A program made the position numbers and the translations under genes. A DNA stretch of 64,000 bases, from NCBI RefSeq assembly GCF_902859855.1, contig NZ_CADIKH010000006.1, positions 186,001 through 250,000 on the forward strand, in the 5' to 3' direction. The DNA comes from Paraburkholderia humisilvae (GTDB taxonomy: Bacteria > Pseudomonadota > Gammaproteobacteria > Burkholderiales > Burkholderiaceae). The notes beneath the pieces are model-generated. The model saw only the letters and a list, made by a program, of their open reading frames with translations. It had not been told where the DNA came from and did not search any database. Numbering within the stretch: position 1 is the first letter of the stretch; each line of letters opens with the position of its first letter. Positions 1 to 9,565 of the stretch are shown here, one piece after another.

Positions 1-2
1 CG

Positions 3-773
3 TACGCGAAACTCGCCTGGGCGCTCGTGACGCAGATCGAGAAACAGGAAGTGGCGACGCTCGCCGGTTTAGGGCCGATGTTGCTGCCTGGCCCGCAAGG
101 TTTCCAGACCGGTGGCACGACGCGTGTGAATCCGAGCTATCTGCCGTTGCCGGTGCTGCGCGCGCTTGCCGCGCAAGCGCCGTCAGGACCGTGGGCGAGC
201 CTCGCTGCGAATGCGTACACGCTCGTGAAAACCACCGCGCCGCTCGGTTTCTCGCCCGATTGGGCGGCGTGGCGCGACGGCCGTTTTATCGTCGATCCGA
301 AAAAAGGCGATGTCGGCAGTTACGACGCGATTCGCGTGTACCTGTGGGCCGGTCTGACCGACCCGACCGATCCACTCGCGAAACCCTGGCTCGATGCGAT
401 CGGCGGGATGCGTGAGCGGGTCGCGCAGACGGGTGTACCGCCGGAGCGCGTCGCGACCACCAGCGGCGTTGCGCAGGGCGAAGCGCCGATCGGCTTCTGG
501 GGCGCGCTGCTGCCGTACTTTCGTGCGCTCAACGACGCGCGCGCGGCGAATCTCGCGCAAACGCACCTGGCGGCGTGGGCCGCTGCCGCACAGCAAAACG
601 CGGCGTCCGGTTCAACGACGCCCGGCAACAGCACCCCCCCGCCTGTCTACTACGACGAGGTTCTGATGCTCTTCGGCACCGGCTCCGCCGATGGCCGCTA
701 CCGTTTCGACGCAACCGGCCAGCTCGTGCCGCGTTGGGGAAAGCTATGCGAACCTGCCCACGCGCACTCGTAG
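3..773 (+). CDS. bcsZ: Cellulose-synthase operon endoglucanase BcsZ (GH8), 3' part only
   Basis: The gene enters from the left edge of the window, so only the C-terminal 256 residues are seen. They carry the BcsZ-like stretch SYDAIRVYLWAG, typical of the glycoside hydrolase family 8 fold of the periplasmic beta-1,4-endoglucanase. That enzyme trims nascent cellulose in bacterial cellulose secretion. The signal peptide and the N-terminal catalytic part lie outside the window. Its last codons overlap the start of bcsC by 28 bases, which shows translational coupling in one bcs operon. The internal GTG at 27 is only an artefact of the window edge. Confidence 0.9.
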   Translation, partial: YAKLAWALVTQIEKQEVATLAGLGPMLLPGPQGFQTGGTTRVNPSYLPLPVLRALAAQAPSGPWASLAANAYTLVKTTAPLGFSPDWAAWRDGRFIVDPKKGDVGSYDAIRVYLWAGLTDPTDPLAKPWLDAIGGMRERVAQTGVPPERVATTSGVAQGEAPIGFWGALLPYFRALNDARAANLAQTHLAAWAAAAQQNAASGSTTPGNSTPPPVYYDEVLMLFGTGSADGRYRFDATGQLVPRWGKLCEPAHAHS

Positions 774-3700
774 TCGGTGTTCTGCTCGCGTTTAGCGCAG
801 CGGTTCCCGTTGCGGTCGACGCGCAAGCGCCCGCGAACGACGCGCTCAAGGTGCTGATCGAAGAGGGCAAGTACTGGCAGGCGCACCGGCGCGGCGATCT
901 GGCCGAGCAGTCATGGCAGAAGGTGCTGCGCGTCGATCCGAAGCAGCCCGACGCGCTGTATGGGATGGGCATCGTGCTGGCCGACCGCAAGGACCGCAAC
1001 GGTGCGCAGCAATATCTCGCGCGTCTGCGCGAAGTGGCGCCGAACTACCCATCGATCGGCGAACTCGCGCGCCGCCTGGGCGAGACGAGTCCGACCGATC
1101 AGGCGGTCAACCAGGCGCGGCAGCTCGCGCAAGGCGGCCAGGCCGCGTCCGCCGCGCAGGTTTACCGGCAGGCGCTCGGCTCGAAGCCGACCGACCCGCA
1201 GCTCGCGATGGAGTATTACCAGACGCTCGGCGGTACGGAGCAAGGGTGGGATGAAGCGCGCCGCGGGCTTGAGCAGCTCGCGCGCGAGCATCCGCAAGAC
1301 CCCCGCTACGCGCTTGCGTACGCACAGCATCTGACTTACCGCGAAGCGAACCGGCGTGACGGCATCAACCGGCTCGCGCAACTCGCGAACGATCCGACGG
1401 TCGGCGCGCAGGCGAAGGCGAGCTGGCGGCAGGCGCTGCTATGGCTCGGCGTGCGCTCATCGGATACCGCGCTTTTCCAGGCGTATCTGAACGTCGTGCC
1501 CGACGACGCGGCGGTCAAGGCGCGCGCCGACTCGATTGCCGATCAGGACCGCCGGGCGCGCGAGCGCGCGCAGCAGAATGCGGAAGTCGATGCGCGCGGC
1601 CGAACCATCGCTGAAGGCTTTGCCGCACTCGACCGCGGCGATCTGGTCGTCGCCAAGGCGCGCTTTTCGTCGGTGCTGGCCAGTTCGCCGAACGATGCGG
1701 ACGCGTTGGGCGGCATGGGCGTCGCGTATCTGAAGCAGGAGCAGTTCAAGGAAGCGCACGATTACCTGGAGCGTGCGTCGCAGGCGGGCGACGCCGCGCG
1801 CTGGCGCGAGGCGCTCAATAGCGCGACCTACTGGATGTACACGAGCGAAGGGCTCGGCGCGCAGAGCAACGGCAACTACGCGCAGGCACGCGCGTCATTC
1901 GAGCGTGCGATTACCGTGAGTCCCGGCGATGTGACCGCGCAGGCGGCGCTCGGCGATCTGCTGCTGCAAACCGGTGACCCACGTGGCGCCGAAGCGGCCT
2001 TCCGGATGGCGCTGCGGCGCCAGGCGGACAATCCGGACGCGATTCGCGGGCTGGTCGGCGCGCTGGCCGCGCAAGGGCGCGGCGACGAAGCGCTCGCCTT
2101 CGCGAACCAGTTGACCGATGAGCAGCGCGCCAAAGTGGGCGGCGCGGACAAGCTGCGCGGCGCCGCGCAGGCGGCGCAGGCGCGCGCGGCTGAAGCGCGC
2201 GGCGATCTCGGCAGCGCACGCACGCTGTTCGAAGACGCATTGCAGAACGACCCGGACGATCCGTGGCTGCGGCTCGACCTGGCGCGCATCTACGCGAAGC
2301 AGGGCGCGTACGCGACTGCGAAGAGCATGATGGACGGCCTCGTCGCGCTGCATCCGGATATGCCGGATGCCCTGTACGCCAGTGCGCTGCTGGCCGCCGA
2401 CATGCAGGACTGGCGTTATGGGCTCAGCCAGCTCGACCGGATTCCCGCCGACAAACGCACGCAGCCGATGACGGTGCTGCAGCACCGGCTATGGGTGCAT
2501 CAGCAGGCTGATGATGCGACCGCGCTCGCGCGCGCCGGGCGTGCCGCGCAGGGACGCGCGCTGTTACAGGCGGCTGAGCCGATCGCGGGACAGGATCCCG
2601 AACTGATCGGTGTGATCGCAACGGGCTACGTGAACACCGGCGACCCGGGCCGCGCGCTGATGATCGTGCGCAACGCGCTTGCTCGCGCACCGGGCGATGT
2701 GGGTCTGCAGCTCACGGCTGCCGGCATTCTGTTGAACACCGGCCAGGACGCGGAACTGGGCGCCGTGATGCGCCGGCTTGCGTCGACGCCTCTCTCGGCG
2801 CAGCAGAGGCAGGATTTCGAGCGGCTCAACGTGGCGATCGTCGTGAAGCGCACTGACACGTTGCGCCAGGCGGGTGATCTCGCGAGCGCCTATGACGTGC
2901 TCGGGCCGTGGCTCGCCGCGCGTCCCGACGACCCGGACATTCTCGCGGCGCTCGCGCGCCTTTATACCGCGGCGAAGGACAACGCGAACGCGCTCGCGAC
3001 TTACCGTCTCGCGCTGGCGCAAAAGCCAGCCGACGTCGGTTTGCTGACCGCGGCGGCCGGCGCCGCAACGTCGACGCGCGACTTCAGTTTTGCCGAGGCG
3101 ACCATCACCCAGGCGCTTGCCGCGGCGCCGAACGATCCGGACGTGCTGGCCACGGCCGGCCGGATGTATCGTGCACAAGGCAAAAACACCCTTGCCGCGC
3201 AGTACCTGCAGCGCGCGCTGTATGCGCAGAACGCGGCGCTTGCGCCCGCTGGCGCGTTGGGCCGACCGAACGCGGCGAGCGGCTGGAATGTACCGCCGCG
3301 CCCGTCGGGGCCGATTCCGCCACCCGGTATGAATCCTTTTTCGAACAAGGTAACGGGCGGCACGAGTGGTTTTCCGGCGATGCCCGTTGCGGGCTCGTTC
3401 GACCCGGCGTACCGCGCGGCGAGCAGCATGCCACGCAGTGCGCCCGTCCGTCTCGCTGTGTCTCAACCGGATCCGATGCCTGACATGCCTGCTTATCTAC
3501 CGCCGATGCCGCCGGCCCAAGCGGTGCCGTATGTCGCTCCCGGGCCTGGCATGCCGATGAATTCGCTCGCGCCTGCGCTGCCGGCGGCGCCTTCGGGCGG
3601 TGCGGGCGGTGCCGCGTATGCGGACCCGCGGTACGCCGCACCCGCGGATGCCGGAGGATATGGCCCAGATCAGTACGGCTCGATACAGGCCGGCAGCGGG

Positions 3701-5602
3701 CTGGCGCCGGGGCAAGCGTATCCGGCGCAGCCTTATCCGGCCAGTGCGGATGCGGGGCAACCGTATCCCGTGCAGCCGGCGTATCCCACGCAGCCGGTGT
3801 ATCCGCAGGGCGGTACTCCGCCGACGCAGCCCTACGCGCAGCCGCCTGCCGGGTATGCGCAGCCCTACGCGCAGCCGCCTGCCGGGTATGCGCAGGCTGG
3901 CGCTTATGCACCGCAACCGGCCGATGCGTACGTCAGCACGCCGTGGCCGATGTCGCCGCAGGCGGCTCAAGCGACGCAAGCCGCGCAAACCGGCGCCTAT
4001 GCCCAGAATAACGCTGGCGCCGCGAAGCGGCGGACCTCTGGCAAGAACGCACGCGGTACGACGCAGACGACGCAGGCGCAGGACGCGTATGCGGCGGGAT
4101 ACGCGGCTGGCTACGCTCAGCGTAATCCGCAGCAGCAGGCCTATCCGCAACCGGCTTATCCACCGCAGCAGCAAACTTACGCACAGCAGGGCTATCCGCA
4201 GCAGCCGTATCAGCCGCAGTACGCGGCTCAAGGCTATCAACCGCAACCGTACGCGCCGCCACCGCCGGGACCGCAGGGCTATACGAACCAGGGCTACGGC
4301 CTCGTGCCATATGTGCCGCAGCCACCGGCGCCGCGCATGAGCGCGCAGAACCCGTACGCGCCGTACCAGCCGCAGGGCGCCGCGGCTCAACCGCCGTCAG
4401 CGGCCGCGCAACAGACCATGACGGTCGAGGAGGAACTGGCGCAGATCAACCGCGAGCAGACCAGCACGATCAGTGGCGGCATTCTGTTTCGCAATCGCAA
4501 CGGCGAAGACGGACTGTCGAATCTGAACGACATCGAAGCGCCGCTGCAAGGACGAATTCACGCCGGCGACGGTCACGTGGTGATCACCGCGACGCCAGTG
4601 CTGCTCGATGCCGGCACGTCGGACGCGTCCCCGAACACCCTCGCGCGCTTCGGCTCCGGCGCATTCCAGCGCAACACCACGCCGTCGGGCTCGCAGCACG
4701 CGGCCGGTGTCGGCGCGTCGATCGGCTACGAGATCGGCGGCCTGACAGCGGACGTCGGCGCGACGCCATTCGGCTTTCGCGAGCAGAACGTCGTTGGCGG
4801 GCTGCAATACAGCGGCGGCTTGAGCGATAAGGTGACCTACAAGCTGACCGCCGGGCGGCGTCCGGTCACTGATAGTCTGCTGTCGTATGCCGGCACGAAG
4901 GACGACGCGACCGGGCAGGAGTGGGGGGGCGTGACATCGAATGGGGTGCGCGGCGATCTCGCGTGGGACGATGGCACGAGCGGCGTCTATCTGAATGGCG
5001 AGTTCCAGTATCTGGAAGGCACCAATGTGAAGAGCAACACCGCGGGCAAGGGCGGCGGCGGGTTCTATACGCGCGTCTACAAGGACGAAGACCAGACTTT
5101 GACCGCCGGCGTCAACACGACGCTGATGCACTATGCGAACAACCTGTCGTTCTTCACGCTCGGTCAGGGCGGCTACTTCAGTCCGCAGCAGTATGTGATT
5201 CTGAATGTGCCGATCCGCTGGACCGGCAAGAACGGCCACTTCTCATACGACCTCGGCGGTTCGCTGGGCGTGCAGCACTATCGGCAGGACAGCTCGCTGT
5301 ATTACCCGACGAACGCCGGCGAGCAGGCATCGGCCGCGAGCCAGAATCTCGCGCCGGACCCGGGCGCCGTGTATCCGTCGCAAAGCCACACCGGTGTGTC
5401 GTACTCGTTCGATGCGGTCGGCGAGTATCAGCTCGCACCGCAGTTGACGGTGGGGGCGTCGGCGTCGTTCAGCAACGCGTACCAGTATCGCGAGTTCCTC
5501 GCCGCCGTCTACGTGCGCTACGCGTTCACGAAGCAGACCGGCTTCGCAACGACGTTCCCGCCGACACCATTGACGTCGCCGTATTTGCCGACGAACTACT
5601 GA
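746..5602 (+). CDS. bcsC: Cellulose synthase outer-membrane subunit BcsC with a very long Pro/Gln/Tyr linker
   Basis: This 1618-residue protein is the outer-membrane export channel for cellulose, with a periplasmic TPR scaffold. I chose the ATG at 746 because it follows a GGGGAAAG ribosome site and begins a clear signal peptide (MRTCPRALVVGVLLAFSAA); the open frame further upstream lies inside bcsZ. Residues about 35-830 are TPR-like helical repeats. Residues about 831-1224 form a low-complexity region rich in Pro, Gln, Tyr, Ala and Gly. Residues about 1225-1618 are the BcsC beta-barrel domain. Family members such as the E. coli protein are about 1150 residues, and the roughly 390-residue linker accounts for nearly all of the excess. 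It is coupled to bcsZ by overlap. Confidence 0.93.
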   Translation: MRTCPRALVVGVLLAFSAAVPVAVDAQAPANDALKVLIEEGKYWQAHRRGDLAEQSWQKVLRVDPKQPDALYGMGIVLADRKDRNGAQQYLARLREVAPNYPSIGELARRLGETSPTDQAVNQARQLAQGGQAASAAQVYRQALGSKPTDPQLAMEYYQTLGGTEQGWDEARRGLEQLAREHPQDPRYALAYAQHLTYREANRRDGINRLAQLANDPTVGAQAKASWRQALLWLGVRSSDTALFQAYLNVVPDDAAVKARADSIADQDRRARERAQQNAEVDARGRTIAEGFAALDRGDLVVAKARFSSVLASSPNDADALGGMGVAYLKQEQFKEAHDYLERASQAGDAARWREALNSATYWMYTSEGLGAQSNGNYAQARASFERAITVSPGDVTAQAALGDLLLQTGDPRGAEAAFRMALRRQADNPDAIRGLVGALAAQGRGDEALAFANQLTDEQRAKVGGADKLRGAAQAAQARAAEARGDLGSARTLFEDALQNDPDDPWLRLDLARIYAKQGAYATAKSMMDGLVALHPDMPDALYASALLAADMQDWRYGLSQLDRIPADKRTQPMTVLQHRLWVHQQADDATALARAGRAAQGRALLQAAEPIAGQDPELIGVIATGYVNTGDPGRALMIVRNALARAPGDVGLQLTAAGILLNTGQDAELGAVMRRLASTPLSAQQRQDFERLNVAIVVKRTDTLRQAGDLASAYDVLGPWLAARPDDPDILAALARLYTAAKDNANALATYRLALAQKPADVGLLTAAAGAATSTRDFSFAEATITQALAAAPNDPDVLATAGRMYRAQGKNTLAAQYLQRALYAQNAALAPAGALGRPNAASGWNVPPRPSGPIPPPGMNPFSNKVTGGTSGFPAMPVAGSFDPAYRAASSMPRSAPVRLAVSQPDPMPDMPAYLPPMPPAQAVPYVAPGPGMPMNSLAPALPAAPSGGAGGAAYADPRYAAPADAGGYGPDQYGSIQAGSGLAPGQAYPAQPYPASADAGQPYPVQPAYPTQPVYPQGGTPPTQPYAQPPAGYAQPYAQPPAGYAQAGAYAPQPADAYVSTPWPMSPQAAQATQAAQTGAYAQNNAGAAKRRTSGKNARGTTQTTQAQDAYAAGYAAGYAQRNPQQQAYPQPAYPPQQQTYAQQGYPQQPYQPQYAAQGYQPQPYAPPPPGPQGYTNQGYGLVPYVPQPPAPRMSAQNPYAPYQPQGAAAQPPSAAAQQTMTVEEELAQINREQTSTISGGILFRNRNGEDGLSNLNDIEAPLQGRIHAGDGHVVITATPVLLDAGTSDASPNTLARFGSGAFQRNTTPSGSQHAAGVGASIGYEIGGLTADVGATPFGFREQNVVGGLQYSGGLSDKVTYKLTAGRRPVTDSLLSYAGTKDDATGQEWGGVTSNGVRGDLAWDDGTSGVYLNGEFQYLEGTNVKSNTAGKGGGGFYTRVYKDEDQTLTAGVNTTLMHYANNLSFFTLGQGGYFSPQQYVILNVPIRWTGKNGHFSYDLGGSLGVQHYRQDSSLYYPTNAGEQASAASQNLAPDPGAVYPSQSHTGVSYSFDAVGEYQLAPQLTVGASASFSNAYQYREFLAAVYVRYAFTKQTGFATTFPPTPLTSPYLPTNY
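3830..3895 (+). repeat. Perfect 33-bp tandem duplication inside the bcsC linker
   Basis: Two identical, adjacent 33-base units encode PYAQPPAGYAQ twice (residues 1029-1050 of BcsC). They keep the reading frame and lie in the low-complexity linker. Identity at the DNA level suggests recent slippage or duplication. Confidence 0.9.
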
Positions 5603-5638
5603 GCGGCGTCGCGCTTCGCGCAACCGCGACGCGCTCAG
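5599..5638 (+). terminator. Strong hairpin over the bcsC stop codon
   Basis: The arms 5599-5613 and 5625-5638 pair over 14 base pairs with one bulged G, around an 11-base loop. The hairpin includes the TGA stop of bcsC and marks the likely end of the bcs operon. No T-run follows, so termination by this element alone is uncertain. Confidence 0.5.
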
Positions 5639-5755
5639 GCGATGACGGAAACGCGTATCCTTGCGTGGCCGGGTCGCCGCGATGGCCGTTGCGATGCCGT
5701 CATGCGGTCCGGCGCCCGACCCCGCTCCCGCCACCCCTCGCTCCGCCGTCCGACC

Positions 5756-6634
5756 ATGCGCCGACTTCCGCCGCTCAACGCGCTGCAAATTTTCGAGACC
5801 GTGGCGCGCTATCGCAGCTTCACGCGGGCCGCGGACCACCTGTGCCTCACGCAAGGCGCGGTGAGCCGGCAGATCCTCGCGCTCGAGGAGTACTACCGGT
5901 TTGCGCTCTTCAAGCGGCATGCGAAGGGGCTCACGCTGACCGCCGAGGCCGAGCAGTTGCTGCCGGCGGTCAAGGAAAGCTTTGCGCGCATCGAGGAAGT
6001 GTCGCTGCGGCTCACGCGCCAGCGAACCGACCTCGCGTTGAAAGTCCCGACCTGTGTGATGCGCTGGATGCTGCCGAAGATCATGCAGTTCCAGACCGAG
6101 TATGCGGATCTGCACGTGCAGATCACGACGACCTGGCAACACGACGTCGATTTCGAGGCCGAGCCGTTCGATGCGGCGATCGTCTACGGCATGTCGCCGG
6201 GCGCCGGCGTGCAATCGTTGCCGCTGTTCGACGAACGCTTGACGCCGGTGTGTGCCCCGCAGTTGCTCAACGACAAGCCGCTCGCGCACGCCGCCGATCT
6301 CGCGCGGCACACGCTGCTGCATCCGACACGCGATCACCGCGACTGGACGAGGTGGCTCGAACACGTCGATGCGGCACGCGACGTCGACGCGGCGCGCGGG
6401 CCGAGCTTCGATACGCTCGATCTCGCGACCAACGCGGCACTGCAAGGTTTCGGCGTGGCGATCAGCGACCTCGTGCTGATCGAGGAAGACGTCGCGGCGC
6501 AGCGGCTCGTGCGGCCGTTCGACGCGGTCCTCACGACCGGCGCGCGCTATTACTTCGTGTTCCCGGACAGCGTCGCGCACCAGCAGAAGGTCGAACTGTT
6601 TCGCGCGTGGCTTGCAACGCATGGCGCGTCATAG
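5756..6634 (+). CDS. LysR-family transcriptional regulator (GcvA-like)
   Basis: A 292-residue DNA-binding regulator. The N-terminus carries the LysR winged helix-turn-helix (LNALQIFETVARYRSFTRAA, then LTQGAVSRQ), followed by a periplasmic-binding-like effector domain. The layout resembles GcvA/AmpR-type members. I chose the ATG at 5756 because the LysR motif begins at once after it; the frame is open back to 5642 but that stretch is Arg/Pro-rich and has no family match. The gene sits alone between the bcs operon and a convergent antiporter gene, so its target cannot be read from context. It may regulate itself or a neighbour. Confidence 0.88.
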   Translation: MRRLPPLNALQIFETVARYRSFTRAADHLCLTQGAVSRQILALEEYYRFALFKRHAKGLTLTAEAEQLLPAVKESFARIEEVSLRLTRQRTDLALKVPTCVMRWMLPKIMQFQTEYADLHVQITTTWQHDVDFEAEPFDAAIVYGMSPGAGVQSLPLFDERLTPVCAPQLLNDKPLAHAADLARHTLLHPTRDHRDWTRWLEHVDAARDVDAARGPSFDTLDLATNAALQGFGVAISDLVLIEEDVAAQRLVRPFDAVLTTGARYYFVFPDSVAHQQKVELFRAWLATHGAS

Positions 6635-6668
6635 CGCGGATTGGCGGCGCCGCGTTCTGGCGGACGCA

Positions 6669-6692
6669 GCCGCACGCGTAACCGTGTGCGGC
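6669..6692. terminator. Hairpin between convergent genes
   Basis: Arms GCCGCAC and GTGCGGC pair across a 10-base loop in the 84-base gap between the LysR gene and the antiporter gene on the other strand. It is a candidate bidirectional terminator, but no T-run is present. Confidence 0.35.
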
Positions 6693-6718
6693 CCGGCCTG
6701 TCGCGGCCTGGCCTGTCG

Positions 6719-7801
6719 TCAAGGCACGACCGACAGAAACAGATACGCGGCGAGCAGCGACAGATGCACCGCGCCTTGCAGGATCGTCGTGCGCCCGGTG
6801 CTGAGCGTCAGCGTACAGACGATCAGCGTCAGGAACAGCAGTACCGAGTCCTTGCCGTCGAGGCCGAGCATAAGCGACTGGCCCGTCCACAGAATCACGA
6901 CCGCGACCGTCGGAATGGTCAGGCCGATACTGGCAAGCGCCGAACCGAGCGCGAGGTTCAGACTGGTCTGCAGGCGGTCTGCACGCGCGGCGCGTACCGC
7001 GGCAAAGCCTTCCGGCAGCAGCACGAGCGCGGCGATCACGACGCCCACCGCGGCCGGCGGCGCGCCAGCGCCGGCCACTGCGCGTTCGATCGACGGCGAC
7101 ATCTGCTTGGCGAGCAGCACGACCGCAACCAGCGACACGAACAGCAGCAACAGGCTCAGCAGCGCGATCGGGACGCTTGGCGGCGCCGCATGGACGTCTT
7201 CATCGTGCGTGTTCGCGAGGAAATAGTCGCGATGCCGGATGGTCTGCACGAACACGAACACGCCGTATAACACCAGCGACGAGACGCCGGCAAACGCGAG
7301 CTGCGACGTGGACAGCACCGGGCCGGGAACGGTGCGCGTGTAGTTCGGGATTACCAGCGAGAGCACCGACAGCGACGCGAGCACCGCGAGCGTCGCACTC
7401 GCGCCGCGGGTCTGGAAATCCTGCTCGCGATGCCGCAGCCCGCCCACCAGTAGACAAAGGCCGACAATGCCGTTGCAGACGAGCATCACCGCGGCGAACA
7501 CGGTATCGCGCGCGAGCCCTGCTTTTTCCGGGCCGGATGACAGCATCACCGAGACGATCAGCGCCACTTCGATGACGGTCACCGCGACCGCCAGCACGAG
7601 CGTGCCGAATGGCTCACCGACCTTGTGCGCGACGACCTCCGCATGGTGGACGCCCGCGAACACGGAGCCGGCCAGCGCGATGCCGGTCAGCGCGATCAGT
7701 ACCGGATGTCCGGGCAGCATCAGCCCTGCGACGAACACGACCCAGGCGGCAAACGGGGTGCCAATGGTCCAACGGGGCAGCACGGACGAAGAGGTGGCCA
7801 T
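6719..7801 (-). CDS. chaA: ChaA-family calcium/proton (cation/H+) antiporter
   Basis: A 360-residue inner-membrane protein with about eleven hydrophobic segments. Two family signatures are visible, one in each half: an acidic stretch near VAVTVIEVALIVSVML and another at ALVLLPEGFAAVRAA. These belong to the Ca2+:cation antiporter superfamily, where the conserved acidic residues bind the exchanged cation. The length matches E. coli ChaA (366 residues). The expected job is export of Ca2+ or Na+ in exchange for protons. It is monocistronic, divergent from the acyl-CoA dehydrogenase and convergent with the LysR gene. The exact ion cannot be read from the sequence. Confidence 0.82.
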   Translation of the reverse strand: MATSSSVLPRWTIGTPFAAWVVFVAGLMLPGHPVLIALTGIALAGSVFAGVHHAEVVAHKVGEPFGTLVLAVAVTVIEVALIVSVMLSSGPEKAGLARDTVFAAVMLVCNGIVGLCLLVGGLRHREQDFQTRGASATLAVLASLSVLSLVIPNYTRTVPGPVLSTSQLAFAGVSSLVLYGVFVFVQTIRHRDYFLANTHDEDVHAAPPSVPIALLSLLLLFVSLVAVVLLAKQMSPSIERAVAGAGAPPAAVGVVIAALVLLPEGFAAVRAARADRLQTSLNLALGSALASIGLTIPTVAVVILWTGQSLMLGLDGKDSVLLFLTLIVCTLTLSTGRTTILQGAVHLSLLAAYLFLSVVP

Positions 7802-7932
7802 TCGTTCATTCCTTTTGTTATGCAGCGAGTCGGCACACGACGGTTCACATATTAGTTTAAGAATATGCTGTAACCTACTAAACTGTAAGGAAATTCTGTG
7901 GTATTGAAACGGCTTTCCAGAGGCGCCTCAAG

Positions 7933-9087
7933 ATGATCAGAAACCAGGAAACATTGAACCTGCTGCTCGACAGCATTACACGCTTCGTTCGTGAACGGCT
8001 CGTGCCGAATGAGGAAATCGTCGCGCAGACCGATCAGATTCCGGCCGGGTTGCTGCAGGAAATGAAGGCGCTCGGGCTGTTCGGCCTGTGCCTTCCCGAA
8101 GCATACGGCGGCTTGGGCCTGACGACGGAAGAGGAAGTGCGCGTCGCATTCGAACTCGGTAAAACCTCGCCGGCGTTTCGCTCGGCGATCGGCAGCAACA
8201 ATGGGATCGGCTCGACCGGCCTCGTGCTCGACGGCACGCCTACGCAGAAGCAGAAGTATTTGCCGCGTCTTGCGAGTGGCGAACTGATCGGCTCGTTCTG
8301 TCTGACCGAGCCGGAAGCGGGTTCCGATGCGGCTTCGCTGCGCACGACCGCCGTGCGTGACGGTGATCACTATGTGCTCAACGGCACCAAACGCTTTATC
8401 ACGAATGCGCCTGAAGCCGGTCTCTTCACGGTGATGGCGCGCACCGATCCAGCGGCGAAAGGCGCGGGCGCGATCTCGGCGTTTGTCGTCGAGGCGGGCA
8501 CGCCCGGGCTGTCGCTCGGCAAGATCGATCAGAAGATGGGACAGAAGGGCGCGCATACCTGCGATGTGATCTTCGACAATTGCCGCGTGAGCGCCGCGAA
8601 TCTGATCGGCGAGCGCGAGGGGGTCGGCTTCAAGACCGCGATGAAGGTCCTCGACAAAGGGCGGTTGCACATTGCCGCGATTGCGACGGGCGCCGCCGAG
8701 CGCATGCTGGCCGACGCGCTGCGTTATGCGATCGAGCGCAAGCAGTTCGGCAAGCCGATTGTCGAGTTCCAGCTGATTCAGGCGATGCTCGCCGACAGCC
8801 GCGCGGATATCTATGCGTCGCGTTGCATGATCGTCGATGCGGCGCGGCGGCGCGATGCTGGCGATCGGGTCACGATCGAGGCGTCATGCGCGAAGATGTT
8901 CGCGACGGAGATGTGCGGCCGGGTCGCGGACCGCGCGGTACAGATTTTCGGTGGCGCGGGCTATATGGCCGAGTACGGGATCGAGCGCTTCTATCGCGAC
9001 GTGCGGCTTTTTCGCATCTACGAAGGAACGACGCAGATCCAGCAGATCGTGATTGCGCGCGAGATGCGGCGGGAGTTTGAAAACTGA
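7933..9087 (+). CDS. Acyl-CoA dehydrogenase
   Basis: A 384-residue FAD enzyme that introduces the alpha-beta double bond of acyl-CoA in beta-oxidation or amino-acid breakdown. The FAD-binding stretch CLTEPEAGSDAASLRTT, the middle beta-domain, and the C-terminal GGAGYMAEYGIERFYRD are present. The catalytic base is the Glu in YEGTTQIQQI, at residue 364, where the short- and medium-chain enzymes carry it. The full length is normal for the family. No ETF or CoA-ligase gene is next to it, so the chain length acted on is unknown. The 130-base leader is AT-rich and holds the divergent promoters shared with the antiporter gene. Confidence 0.92.
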   Translation: MIRNQETLNLLLDSITRFVRERLVPNEEIVAQTDQIPAGLLQEMKALGLFGLCLPEAYGGLGLTTEEEVRVAFELGKTSPAFRSAIGSNNGIGSTGLVLDGTPTQKQKYLPRLASGELIGSFCLTEPEAGSDAASLRTTAVRDGDHYVLNGTKRFITNAPEAGLFTVMARTDPAAKGAGAISAFVVEAGTPGLSLGKIDQKMGQKGAHTCDVIFDNCRVSAANLIGEREGVGFKTAMKVLDKGRLHIAAIATGAAERMLADALRYAIERKQFGKPIVEFQLIQAMLADSRADIYASRCMIVDAARRRDAGDRVTIEASCAKMFATEMCGRVADRAVQIFGGAGYMAEYGIERFYRDVRLFRIYEGTTQIQQIVIAREMRREFEN

Positions 9088-9147
9088 GGCGGGGATGAAA
9101 CGGATGGCACCGGAAGAGACCGCGGACGCGGCCTATCGGTGTTGGCA

Positions 9148-9170
9148 CCGCTCTTCCCGAAGAAGAGCGG
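9148..9170. terminator. Hairpin terminator candidate between convergent genes
   Basis: CCGCTCTTC (9148-9156) and GAAGAGCGG (9162-9170) form a perfect 9-base-pair stem with a CCGAA loop. It lies midway between the ends of the acyl-CoA dehydrogenase (+) and BON-protein (-) genes, a fitting place for a shared terminator. Confidence 0.55.
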
Positions 9171-9193
9171 CGCGTGCCTTGATACCGGACGCG

Positions 9194-9565
9194 TTACTGA
9201 CCGACCGGGCGAATCGTCAAGTCGTTCTTGACGTTCTTCACGCCGGACACGCCCTGCGCAAGTTGCGTGGCCTTGTCGACCTGCGGTTGCTCCGGCACCG
9301 AACCTTCCAGCCATACGTCGCCGGTGTTTGCGTTCGCACGGACGACGATGTTCGCGGCACTGATACCCTCCGCCTTCGCAAGCTTGGCGCGCACCTTGTG
9401 AGCGAGCGCACGGTCCGCTTTCTTCATGGCCTTGTGCTGCTGCTTCGCGCTCGGCTGCGTGCTCAAATCCGCACTCGCGGCATCGCTCGCCTGGGCGTAC
9501 GCATTGATCGACGCGAGCACGATAAGTGCGCCACCTACCACCTTGACTGCCTGGATCGCCTTCAT
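9194..9565 (-). CDS. Periplasmic BON-domain protein
   Basis: A 123-residue protein with an N-terminal signal peptide (about 25 residues, ending in NAYA). It then has a charged Lys/Ala linker and a BON domain at about residues 50-118, including the pattern ANTGDVWLEGSV and GVSGVKNVKNDL. BON domains are thought to bind phospholipid or other surfaces and occur in OsmY-like envelope-stress proteins. The start is preceded on the minus strand by an AGGAGA-type ribosome site. It is a single gene. Confidence 0.85.
   Translation of the reverse strand: MKAIQAVKVVGGALIVLASINAYAQASDAASADLSTQPSAKQQHKAMKKADRALAHKVRAKLAKAEGISAANIVVRANANTGDVWLEGSVPEQPQVDKATQLAQGVSGVKNVKNDLTIRPVGQ

Noticed and set aside
575..745. 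5' extension of bcsC
   Set aside because: The frame is open but lies inside bcsZ and has no signal peptide; the ATG at 746 has both a ribosome site and a signal peptide.
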